The position numbers and the translations under genes are program-made. The notes under the pieces were generated by a model, which searched no databases, had not been told where the DNA came from, and saw only the letters and a program-made list of their open reading frames with translations. 64,000 nucleotides of DNA from contig NZ_JAHKPZ010000034.1 of assembly GCF_018860825.1 (NCBI RefSeq), positions 248,001-312,000 on the forward strand, given 5' to 3'. Shown in pieces: positions 54,712 through 62,202 of this stretch (its first letter is position 1; each line of letters begins with the position of its first letter). Source of the stretch: Lacinutrix sp. C3R15 (GTDB taxonomy: Bacteria; Bacteroidota; Bacteroidia; Flavobacteriales; Flavobacteriaceae).

Positions 54712-55191
54712 ATGATTAAAATAGCATTTGGAGGAGGATGTCATTGGTGTACCGAAGCTGTATTTCAATCCCTAAAAGGTGTAAAAAAAGTAGCACAAGG
54801 TTTTGTGGCTTCTACAGATAAAAACGCTAGTTTTTCTGAAGCCGTTATGGTACATTTTAATCCGGAAGAAATAAGTTTAAAAATCCTAACAGAAATTCAC
54901 TTGCTAACACATAAAAGCACAAGTAATCATTCTATGCGTGAAAAATACCGTTCAGCAATCTACACGTTTTCTAAAATACAACAAGAAAAAGTTTTAGGCT
55001 TAATTGCTGATTTTCAGACAGCGTTTAACCACAAAATCATCACACAAGTATTGCCTTTTAGCGCCTTTAAAGCTTCGCGTGAAGCTATTCAGAATTACTA
55101 TATAAAAAACCCAGAAAAGCCTTTTTGTAAAAAGTATATTCATCCTAAATTAACATTACTTTCTAAAAAGTATGCAAAGCATATTAACTAA
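54712..55191 (+). CDS. Second, divergent MsrA-like protein
   Basis: A 159-residue MsrA-family protein. The active site reads FGGGCHWCTEAVFQSLKG near residue 6, so GCHWC replaces GCFWC; the nucleophile and second cysteine are kept. The GYAGG loop of ordinary MsrA is replaced by GFVASTD, and the glutamate-containing GHAE region by ASFSEAVMVHF. The late cysteine is present (KPFCKKYIHPKL). These changes surround the substrate pocket, so substrate preference may differ. It lies 19 bases after the aldo/keto reductase gene and ends the cluster. Confidence 0.88.
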   Translation: MIKIAFGGGCHWCTEAVFQSLKGVKKVAQGFVASTDKNASFSEAVMVHFNPEEISLKILTEIHLLTHKSTSNHSMREKYRSAIYTFSKIQQEKVLGLIADFQTAFNHKIITQVLPFSAFKASREAIQNYYIKNPEKPFCKKYIHPKLTLLSKKYAKHIN

Positions 55192-55361
55192 TAAAAGACG
55201 CTGTGTTACTAGAATCATCCAGTTTCATAATGATGAAAAAACAAAATTAACTAGAAAATTTACATCCTTCATTTAAAATAAAATTCACAAAAAGCTGTTA
55301 AGGTATTAGCTTCGGCATAATTAATGATACAATCTTGTATATTTGAAAAAATTTATAATTT

Positions 55362-56147
55362 ATGAAAAGAATACTCCTACTCCTTTTGCTTACCATAAGT
55401 GCAACATCATTTGGGCAAAACAATGCGTTTCAAGCTGGTGAGAAACTAAGTTTTACAGCATCATACAACATGTCTGGTTTACTAACAGACCTTGCTGAGG
55501 TACGCATGGAAACTAGTGAGGTAAGAACCTCTAAGTCTACCTTACTACGTCTTAAATGTACTGCTACAACATACAGTAAATGGGATAATTTTTTTAAAAT
55601 TCGCGATATTTATGAGAGTTATGTAAACCCAAACACACTTACTCCTTACTTATACCAAAGAGATATTGATGAAGGCGGACATTATAAATTTGTTAAATAC
55701 ACTTTTAACCATAAAACAAACACTGTTAAAAGTTTAAGAAGACAAAAAAGTAAAAATTTTGAATCTGGTTTTTGGGATAGAAATGATGTAGTTAGCATTA
55801 ACTACGGAACAAAAGATTTAGTAACTACCATTTACCATATTAGAAATTTAGATATACATAAAGCTCCTGTAGGAGCTACAGATTCTTTTACTGTACTATT
55901 TGATAATAAAGAACAAAAAGTCTCTTTTACCCTTTTAGGAAAAGAAACCATTAGCACAAATATTGGTAGTAAAGAATGCTACAAACTAGCAATTAGCATT
56001 AATGGTACTGATATTTTAAAAGGAAACAACGACAATATTCTTTGGTTAACTGCAGACGAAAACAAAATACCTGTTTATGCAAAATTTAGAGTTGCAGTTG
56101 GTAACGGAGAACTTAAAATAAAATCTGCTACAGGCTTAAAAAACTAA
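55362..56147 (+). CDS. DUF3108 domain protein, exported
   Basis: A 261-residue protein with a signal peptide (to about residue 18, TSFGQ). The DUF3108 pattern follows: FQAGEKLSFTASYNMSG near 22, DIYESYVNPNTLTPYLYQRD near 79 (parts DIYESYVNP and LTPYLYQ) and KIPVYAKFRVAVGNGELKIK near the end. Members are periplasmic beta-rich proteins of unknown role, possibly lipid or lipoprotein related. The next gene follows after 7 bases, so they are co-transcribed. Confidence 0.82.
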   Translation: MKRILLLLLLTISATSFGQNNAFQAGEKLSFTASYNMSGLLTDLAEVRMETSEVRTSKSTLLRLKCTATTYSKWDNFFKIRDIYESYVNPNTLTPYLYQRDIDEGGHYKFVKYTFNHKTNTVKSLRRQKSKNFESGFWDRNDVVSINYGTKDLVTTIYHIRNLDIHKAPVGATDSFTVLFDNKEQKVSFTLLGKETISTNIGSKECYKLAISINGTDILKGNNDNILWLTADENKIPVYAKFRVAVGNGELKIKSATGLKN

Positions 56148-56154
56148 CACTATT

Positions 56155-56484
56155 ATGAGAAAATTATTTATAACACTTGGTATTATCACAGCAGTAATTG
56201 CAGTAATTTTATCTGCATTACCACTTTTTAACGTAGCCATTATTCCTGCTATTGCAGCCTTAGTATTTGGCTTTATTGCTTTTTACTTATCTAAAAAAGA
56301 AAAACAATCTAAAAAAGCGGTACAATTAATATTTTTATTAACTATTGTTTCTTTATGTTTAACCACCTATAAATCTATTTTTAACAAAACCGAAGTAGGT
56401 GATACTGAAGCATTAGAATTACGCGTACAAGAAGCAGAAGACAATGCTATTGAAGAATTAGAAGGCTTAGATTTATCAGAGTAA
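56155..56484 (+). CDS. Small membrane protein, unknown function
   Basis: A 109-residue protein with three predicted hydrophobic spans (about residues 5-22, 26-46 and 57-75) and an acidic C-terminal tail (EALELRVQEAEDNAIEELE). The tail looks like a short coiled coil. It resembles small flavobacterial FUN14/DUF-type membrane proteins only in a general way. It is 7 bases after the DUF3108 gene and 48 before the M28 peptidase start, so it is part of the same transcript. Confidence 0.7.
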   Translation: MRKLFITLGIITAVIAVILSALPLFNVAIIPAIAALVFGFIAFYLSKKEKQSKKAVQLIFLLTIVSLCLTTYKSIFNKTEVGDTEALELRVQEAEDNAIEELEGLDLSE

Positions 56485-56532
56485 AACTAAGTCCATTTTA
56501 AGTATATGCAACGGTTAAAAAATACTGCTTTA

Positions 56533-57564
56533 ATGAAAATCTATTTGCTATTATTGGCTTTAATTACATTTGGTTCTTGCAAAAAGATTAAAAATATTAC
56601 TACCAACCAACAAGAACAAATACATCTTGTAGACAGTAGTTTGGTTGCAAAATATAGCGCAAGTATTACTGCCAGTTCATTAAAAGAAAACCTTTACCTA
56701 TTTGCTTCTCCTGCTTTTGCAGGTAGAGCAACAGGAGAAGAAGGTCAAAAAAAAGCAGTCCGCTTTTTAGCCAATTTTTACAAGTCACAAGGCATAGCTT
56801 CTCCCATAGCAGACACTTCCTATTTTCAACACATACCTAAAACGTTTTTACCAGAAAACATACAGGCTTCTGAAAACGTGTTAGCCTATATTAAAGGAAG
56901 CGAAAAACCCGAAGAAGTACTCATTATTTCAGGGCATTTAGATCATTTAGGCCTTAATGAAAAAGACATTTTTTTTGGCGCAGATGATAATGGTTCTGGT
57001 ACTGTAGCTATATTAGAAATAGCTAAAGCATTTAAAGCAGCCCAAGACCAAGGTATTTCTCCCAAAAGAAGCATTTTATTCTTACACCTTACTGCAGAAG
57101 AAATAGGACTTCAAGGCTCTTTGTACTACACAAAAAATCCAATATTTAAACTAGAAAACACCATTGCTAACCTCAATATTGATATGATAGGACGCGTAGA
57201 TCCCCTTCATAAAGAAAACCCTAACTATATCTACATCATTGGTGCAGACCGACTAAGTAAAGAATTACATTATATCAACGAAAAAGTAAACAAAAACAGC
57301 ACCAATTTACTTCTAGAATATAAATACAATGAAAAAGAAGACAGCAACAGGTACTACTACAGAAGCGACCATTACAATTTTGCAAAACAAAATATACCTG
57401 TAATCTTCTATTTTAACGGAGAGCATGAAGACTACCATAAACCAACAGATACTCCAGACAAAATAAATTATACACTTTTAAAAAAAAGAACCCAACTTAT
57501 TTTTGGTACTGCATGGCAACTTGCTAATCAAGAAAACAGACTCATCCTAAATAAAGACAACTAA
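56533..57564 (+). CDS. M28 family zinc aminopeptidase lipoprotein, short form
   Basis: A 343-residue predicted lipoprotein from MKIYLLLLALITFGSC (start 56533; a frame open from 56506 adds nine residues). The M28 zinc ligands are seen as SGHLDHLGL near 135, GADDNGSGTVAILE near 150, HLTAEEIGLQGS near 187 (with the catalytic glutamate), LNIDMIGRVD near 215 and YRSDHYNFAKQNIP near 280. It lacks the protease-associated insert of its neighbour. It is 130 bases upstream of the longer paralogue. Confidence 0.9.
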   Translation: MKIYLLLLALITFGSCKKIKNITTNQQEQIHLVDSSLVAKYSASITASSLKENLYLFASPAFAGRATGEEGQKKAVRFLANFYKSQGIASPIADTSYFQHIPKTFLPENIQASENVLAYIKGSEKPEEVLIISGHLDHLGLNEKDIFFGADDNGSGTVAILEIAKAFKAAQDQGISPKRSILFLHLTAEEIGLQGSLYYTKNPIFKLENTIANLNIDMIGRVDPLHKENPNYIYIIGADRLSKELHYINEKVNKNSTNLLLEYKYNEKEDSNRYYYRSDHYNFAKQNIPVIFYFNGEHEDYHKPTDTPDKINYTLLKKRTQLIFGTAWQLANQENRLILNKDN

Positions 57565-57695
57565 ATTTTAGTTGTTAAAATTTATATAAACCCTTGCTTT
57601 ATATTAACTATTATTTAGCTTTTTTGTAATATTATAGATTACTTATTTCATTTACAAACAACAAAACCAACTTATTTTAATAAAAACGAAATCTT

Positions 57696-59246
57696 ATGAA
57701 AAAATTGTTTTTACTTTCTAGTGTATCTGCAATGCTTTTTTCTTGTGGCACATCACAAAACCAAACAGCTACAAAAAACACTAAAAATGCAACAGTAACA
57801 ACCTACGCAAACAGTATTACCTCTGCAGAACTAAAAGAAGCACTTTACACCTATGCTTCTGATGAATTTGAAGGTAGAAACACAGGAGCTCCAGGACAAA
57901 AGAAAGCTGTGGAATATTTAAAAAACCACTATGTAAGTTTAGGTATTCCTTCGGCATTACCAAACAACAATTACTTTCAAGAAGTACCATTACAAACCCT
58001 TAAAACTCCAAGCATAGATTTATTGGTAAACGGAAAATCATTTACAAATATTGAAGACTATGTATCTGTAATTTCTAGTCCAGATGGTACTTTTGATGCA
58101 AAAGAAATTATTTATGTCGGTTATGGTATTGATGATGAAAAATTCTCAAGCTATGCCAATATCGATGTAAAGGGTAAAGTTGTTCTTTTTAAAGCTGGAG
58201 AGCCAAAAAACAGCGATGGAAACTATACTGTTTCAGGAACCAATGAAACTTCAAAATGGTCCAACCCAAGACAAGAGTTTGTTGCCAAACGAGAAGTGGC
58301 AGAAAAGAAAGGTGCAAAAGCAATCTTATTTTATAATGCAGATACTTACAATTATGTTGCAAAAAGATTTGGAGGAAGTCATGGTAGAATGTCTTTAGTT
58401 GAAGACCCAAAAGACCTATATTACTTCTTAATTAACACAGAATTAGCAAAAACAATTCATAGCACTATAGCAACTTCAGATAAAACAGAACCCCTAAATA
58501 GCACTATTGAATTTAATTACCAAAATGCTTCTAACACCTTTACATCAGAAAACGTAGTAGCAATAATTAAAGGAAGTGAAAAACCAGAAGAATACATAGT
58601 AGTATCTGCACATTTAGACCACGAAGGAATTAAAGAAGGCGAAATATACAATGGTGCCGATGATGACGGTTCTGGTACTGTAGCTATGCTAGAAATAGCT
58701 GAAGCTTTTCAAGAAGCAGCAAAAAACGGTCAAGGCCCAAAACGCTCTATCGTATTTTTACACGTAACAGGAGAAGAAAAAGGCCTATTAGGTTCTAGAT
58801 ACTACACAGACGTTTCCCCTATTTTTCCGTTAGCAAATACCGTTGCAGACCTTAATATAGATATGATTGGACGTACAGACCCAAAACGTGAAAAAACCAA
58901 CAGAAACTACCTATATTTAATTGGTAGCGATAAATTGAGTACAGAACTACACAACATTTCAGAAGAAATGAATAACAAATACTGTAATATAGATTTAGAC
59001 TATACTTTTAATGCAGACAACGACCCAAATCGTTTTTACTACAGAAGTGACCATTACAACTTTGCAAAAAACAACATACCAGTAATCTTTTACTTTAATG
59101 GTACACATGCAGATTACCACAAGCCAAGTGATACACCAGACAAGATACAATATGATTTATTAGAAAACAGAACGCGTTTAATTTTTTACACAGCCTGGGA
59201 GCTTGCTAATCGTGAAAACAGAATAACAGTAGATAAAGCAAACTAG
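57696..59246 (+). CDS. M28 family zinc aminopeptidase lipoprotein with PA domain
   Basis: A 516-residue predicted lipoprotein (LFSCG lipobox near residue 17). The zinc site is VSAHLDHEGIKEG near 300, NGADDDGSGTVAMLEIAEAF near 314, HVTGEEKGLLGSRYY near 352, NIDMIGRTDP near 382 and YRSDHYNFAKNNIP near 446. A protease-associated (PA) domain occupies about residues 130-275 (YVGYGIDDEKFSSYANIDVK onward). Outside that insert it aligns well by eye with the preceding short M28 protein, so the two are tandem paralogues. Confidence 0.92.
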   Translation: MKKLFLLSSVSAMLFSCGTSQNQTATKNTKNATVTTYANSITSAELKEALYTYASDEFEGRNTGAPGQKKAVEYLKNHYVSLGIPSALPNNNYFQEVPLQTLKTPSIDLLVNGKSFTNIEDYVSVISSPDGTFDAKEIIYVGYGIDDEKFSSYANIDVKGKVVLFKAGEPKNSDGNYTVSGTNETSKWSNPRQEFVAKREVAEKKGAKAILFYNADTYNYVAKRFGGSHGRMSLVEDPKDLYYFLINTELAKTIHSTIATSDKTEPLNSTIEFNYQNASNTFTSENVVAIIKGSEKPEEYIVVSAHLDHEGIKEGEIYNGADDDGSGTVAMLEIAEAFQEAAKNGQGPKRSIVFLHVTGEEKGLLGSRYYTDVSPIFPLANTVADLNIDMIGRTDPKREKTNRNYLYLIGSDKLSTELHNISEEMNNKYCNIDLDYTFNADNDPNRFYYRSDHYNFAKNNIPVIFYFNGTHADYHKPSDTPDKIQYDLLENRTRLIFYTAWELANRENRITVDKAN

Positions 59247-59327
59247 CATTAGAGCGTTGGCAATAATTTGAGGAAAAGCTGTAACAAATACTAGAATTGA
59301 AATACAAATCATTAAAACACAAATGAA

Positions 59328-59516
59328 ATGAAAAGAATAAATAAAAGAAAAGCTCTAACTTTATTATCTATCGGAATGTTTACAATTGCTACTTCACAAG
59401 TTTTTTCTTATTACTTTGAGTTACCTGATTTAGCAAAAGGTTCTTTTGTAGGAATTGGAATTGGATTATTACTTACATCCTTAATTTTTGGTAGTTTCAA
59501 AACTGCACGCAATTAA
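59328..59516 (+). CDS. Small membrane protein, unknown
   Basis: A 62-residue protein with a basic N-terminus (MKRINKRKAL) and two hydrophobic spans (about residues 11-28 and 38-55). The leader before it contains GCGTTGGCAATAATTTGAGG (59255-59274), a motif type I have seen before small orphan genes in this family. No function can be given. Confidence 0.55.
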   Translation: MKRINKRKALTLLSIGMFTIATSQVFSYYFELPDLAKGSFVGIGIGLLLTSLIFGSFKTARN

Positions 59517-59795
59517 TATTAACTAAATTAAAAACAGCTTATTTATAAAAGCAAGGTGATGTAAAACCAAAGCGTAAATAAAATTGGAATTGGATTACAT
59601 AATAGAAAATAATATTCTAATTCTATAATAAACCATAACGTAATTCAAAATCTGAATATACATTGTAACTAAAAAATTGTTGCTTACATTGTATAAAAAT
59701 AATGCCTAGCTTAGTACTTAATCAAGAGTTCGTTCATTTTAATTATACTTAAACGTTGTGTGCAAGCTGAACAAAACATTACACTGAGAAAATAA
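59517..59795. other. Intergenic region between two orphan small membrane genes
   Basis: 279 A/T-rich bases with no gene seen. It ends with AACGTTGTGTGCAAGCTGAA (about 59753-59772), sharing the CGTTG core with the motif before the 59328 gene. Confidence 0.4.
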
Positions 59796-60320
59796 ATGGA
59801 TAAAGCCTATTACGCTGAAAAAGGATTATTTGTCGGAATTACTTCTATTATCTGTGCTTTTTACTTTTTTGCACCAACCCTTTTCACCTTTAAAAGTTCT
59901 CTAATTGAACAAAGTGGGAAAATTGAAAACTTAAATACTCATTATACTGAGGTTGAAAGTTCACGAGGCTCAAAAAGTATTAAATCTGAACTGAAATTCT
60001 CTCTGAATTCAACTCATAACTATTATGTTCTTATGAAAAACATAGGACACAGTAGTTATAACGAAAGATTTGAAAAGTAAGAAAAACAATTAAAAAAATC
60101 AGAAATAGCGACTGTATGGATAAAAGAAAATCAAAAAGAAGAACATAAGCCAACCATTTTTCAAATAGCTGACAAAAATGGAAATGTACTTTATGATTTT
60201 AATGAATCAAAATCTCTTTCAAGATTCGGTTTTCTACTTAACTTTTCGCTAGGAGTTTTCGGAATTGGATTATATTTAAGACATAAATACTGGAAAAAGC
60301 CTGCACACAAAACAGTATAA
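59796..60320 (+). pseudogene. Two-span membrane protein gene broken by one in-frame stop
   Basis: ATG 59796 opens a frame that ends after 94 codons at TAA 60078-60080. The same frame continues without another stop to TAA 60318-60320, adding 79 residues, including VWIKENQKEEHKPTIFQIAD and a second membrane span (FGFLLNFSLGVFGIGLYL). The whole would be a coherent 174-residue protein with a span at about 10-28, an extracytoplasmic domain and a C-terminal span ending in basic residues. One substitution (for example GAA, CAA or AAA to TAA) explains the break. Family unknown. Confidence 0.75.
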
Positions 60321-60404
60321 AAATAATTACTGTATTAGTCCTTAAACAAAAGGCATTGCAATTTTGTTAGATCTGATTTTCCTTTGAAAATTTCTTGCAC
60401 GCAA

Positions 60405-60447
60405 AAAAAAAGAGTTATAAAATATTATTTTATAACTCTTTTTTTAT
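60405..60447. terminator. Bidirectional terminator before the 60471 gene end
   Basis: AGAGTTATAAAAT (60411-60423) pairs with ATTTTATAACTCT (60427-60439) around a 3-base loop, with A and T runs on the two sides. It serves the minus-strand gene. Confidence 0.85.
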
Positions 60448-60470
60448 CTTCTATTTTATTCTTCTTAAAA

Positions 60471-60950
60471 CTAAAAATACATAGCCAATCCAATACCATT
60501 GCCATTAGCTATAATTTTATATTGCGGTTTACACTCTTGAAAAGATGTTGCATGTAAAGTTGCATTATACAAACCTACCGCTTTTTCTGCATCCTTTTTA
60601 GCACTTGCTCCAACAGGAATTGCAACAATAGCCAATCCTGCTCCTATTCCTGCAAGTACCCAATTAGGATCCCCTCCACTAATAGCAGCTCCTATTGGCC
60701 ATCCTATTAAAGCTCCACCAGAAAAACTAATAACTGTAGCAAAAACACCTTTTGTTTTAGACATTTTTACCAAATGTAAAACTTCGGCATGAGGTGACAC
60801 TTTTTCAATCAACGCATTAAGCGGAATTTTATTTCCATCTTCATAAAACGTATAGCCAGTAAATGAATGTTTTTTAAAGGTCATTTCTTGTGCATTACAA
60901 AAAGAAACGGTAAAAAGAGTTACAAGTAAGCATACTATTATTTTCTTCAT
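60471..60950 (-). CDS. Exported glycine-rich hypothetical protein
   Basis: A 159-residue protein with a signal peptide ending FCNAQ (about residue 20). A soluble stretch with KIPLNALIEKVSPHAEVLHLVK follows. A glycine/alanine-rich hydrophobic hairpin lies at about 70-112 (ISFSGGALIGWPIGAAISGG and LAGIGAGLAIVAIPVG), like glycine-zipper membrane segments. The tail has a single cysteine (QECKPQYKIIANGNG). No family is recognised. It is monocistronic. Confidence 0.65.
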   Translation of the reverse strand: MKKIIVCLLVTLFTVSFCNAQEMTFKKHSFTGYTFYEDGNKIPLNALIEKVSPHAEVLHLVKMSKTKGVFATVISFSGGALIGWPIGAAISGGDPNWVLAGIGAGLAIVAIPVGASAKKDAEKAVGLYNATLHATSFQECKPQYKIIANGNGIGLAMYF

Positions 60951-61031
60951 TATATATGAATTTTAAAGGTTTATACAAGAGTTAGTGCAACAAAAAAAGC
61001 TCCTCTTAAAAAGAGAAGCTTTTGCTTTTTG

Positions 61032-61106
61032 GGTGGAAGACGGGATTCGAACCCGCGACCCTCGGTACCACAAACCGATGCTCTAACCAGCTGAGCTACA
61101 ACCACC
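61032..61106 (-). tRNA. tRNA-His (anticodon GUG)
   Basis: Minus strand. Anticodon stem TCGGT/ACCGA encloses TTGTGGT, giving anticodon GTG. The D stem GCTC/GAGC and T arm GCGGG-TTCGAAT-CCCGT are normal, and an extra 5' G (position -1) faces discriminator C, the histidine identity pair. In the acceptor stem GTGGTTG pairs with CTTCCAC, leaving two U-U oppositions at pairs 5-68 and 6-67. The 63-codon frame on the other strand is only a shadow. Confidence 0.95.
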
Positions 61107-61204
61107 ATATTACTAATTTTAATCCACTTAAAAAGTTTCTTAAAAAAGAGATTCTAAATCAATACTCTAGAAGCTCTGTAATACATTCCTTAAGAATGCG
61201 AGTG

Positions 61205-61234
61205 CAAATGTAAATCTTTTAGTAATTACTGCAA
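61205..61234 (-). promoter_or_regulatory. tRNA-His promoter
   Basis: On the minus strand TTG (61234-61232), a 19-base spacer and TACATTTG (61212-61205) match the Bacteroidota consensus. The sequence continues TACATTTGCACTCGCATT; from ATTTG onward it matches the tRNA-Ser promoter. Confidence 0.75.
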
Positions 61235-61254
61235 AGATTTTTTTGCAAAAATTT

Positions 61255-61971
61255 TTACTTTAAATCAAACAAACTAGAAACTGCTACGTAACGCTCTGTA
61301 GTATAACCTTCTGCATGTTCTACTCCAATTAACCTTCCTAGGTCTCTAGCTCTATAATCTACACTATCTGTAAAGTTTTTACTAGAAATAGGGGTTTCAG
61401 GCTCCTTACTATTAGCATCAAAAAACTGTGTACTATAGGCTAAGACAGATTCCATTTTAGTATCTATAAATCCTGAAATGTCTACTACAAAATCAGGTTC
61501 TATGTTTTTCCATTGTATATAATGGTACACCTGCTTTGGTCTCCATTGCTTTTGAAGTTTCCCCTCTACTTCGGTTTCAATTTTAATCAATCCGCTTAAA
61601 AAACAAGCATCACTAACCAATTTACTCCCTTTACCATGATCTATATGTCTATCATCAATAGCATTACAAAGCACAATTTCTGGTTGATACTTACGTATCA
61701 TTTTAATTATCTCTAGTTGGTGCTGTCTGTTGTTTATAAAAAAACCATCTGCAAAACCAAGATTTTCACGTACGCTCACTCCTAAAATTTTAGCTGCATT
61801 ACTTGCTTCTTGTTTTCTGGTAGCTGCAGTACCACGAGTTCCTAATTCACCTCGTGTTAAATCTATAATTCCAACTGTTTTTCCGTTTTTAATCTCTTTT
61901 GCTATTGTTCCGCCACAACCTAATTCTACATCATCTGGATGTGCTCCAAAAGCTAATATATCTAGTTTCAT
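61255..61971 (-). CDS. bshB1: Bacillithiol biosynthesis deacetylase BshB1
   Basis: It removes the acetyl group from GlcNAc-malate in the synthesis of bacillithiol, the main low-molecular thiol of many Bacteroidota and Firmicutes. This LmbE-type zinc enzyme shows AFGAHPDDVELGCGGT near residue 7 (zinc ligands), DLTRGELGTRGTAATR near 37, RENLGFADGFF near 67 and DDRHIDHGKGSKLV near 105 (third ligand region). Length 238 residues. BshA and BshC are not in the window. It fits the many thiol-redox genes encoded here. Confidence 0.94.
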   Translation of the reverse strand: MKLDILAFGAHPDDVELGCGGTIAKEIKNGKTVGIIDLTRGELGTRGTAATRKQEASNAAKILGVSVRENLGFADGFFINNRQHQLEIIKMIRKYQPEIVLCNAIDDRHIDHGKGSKLVSDACFLSGLIKIETEVEGKLQKQWRPKQVYHYIQWKNIEPDFVVDISGFIDTKMESVLAYSTQFFDANSKEPETPISSKNFTDSVDYRARDLGRLIGVEHAEGYTTERYVAVSSLFDLK

Positions 61972-62202
61972 ATCCTTTAATTCCTTTTCTAATCTTCAAA
62001 AATATTAAAAAGATAACAGATAATCCCTTTCTTTTTAACTATCCATCATTAAGACGGTAAAAAAATAAAGATATTACTAAAAACATGCACCTGAAATTTT
62101 AAAATATATAAAACGTGAAAAGTATGACATTAATCATAAATATACTTCTTAAATGCTCTTACCTTTATTATATAACAAAAACACAATCAACCCATTAGGC
62201 CT

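Noticed and set aside
61022-61213. 63-codon plus-strand frame over tRNA-His
   Set aside because: It is antisense to the tRNA; the peptide (GWKTGFEPATLGTTNRC...) is a familiar spurious translation of this tRNA.
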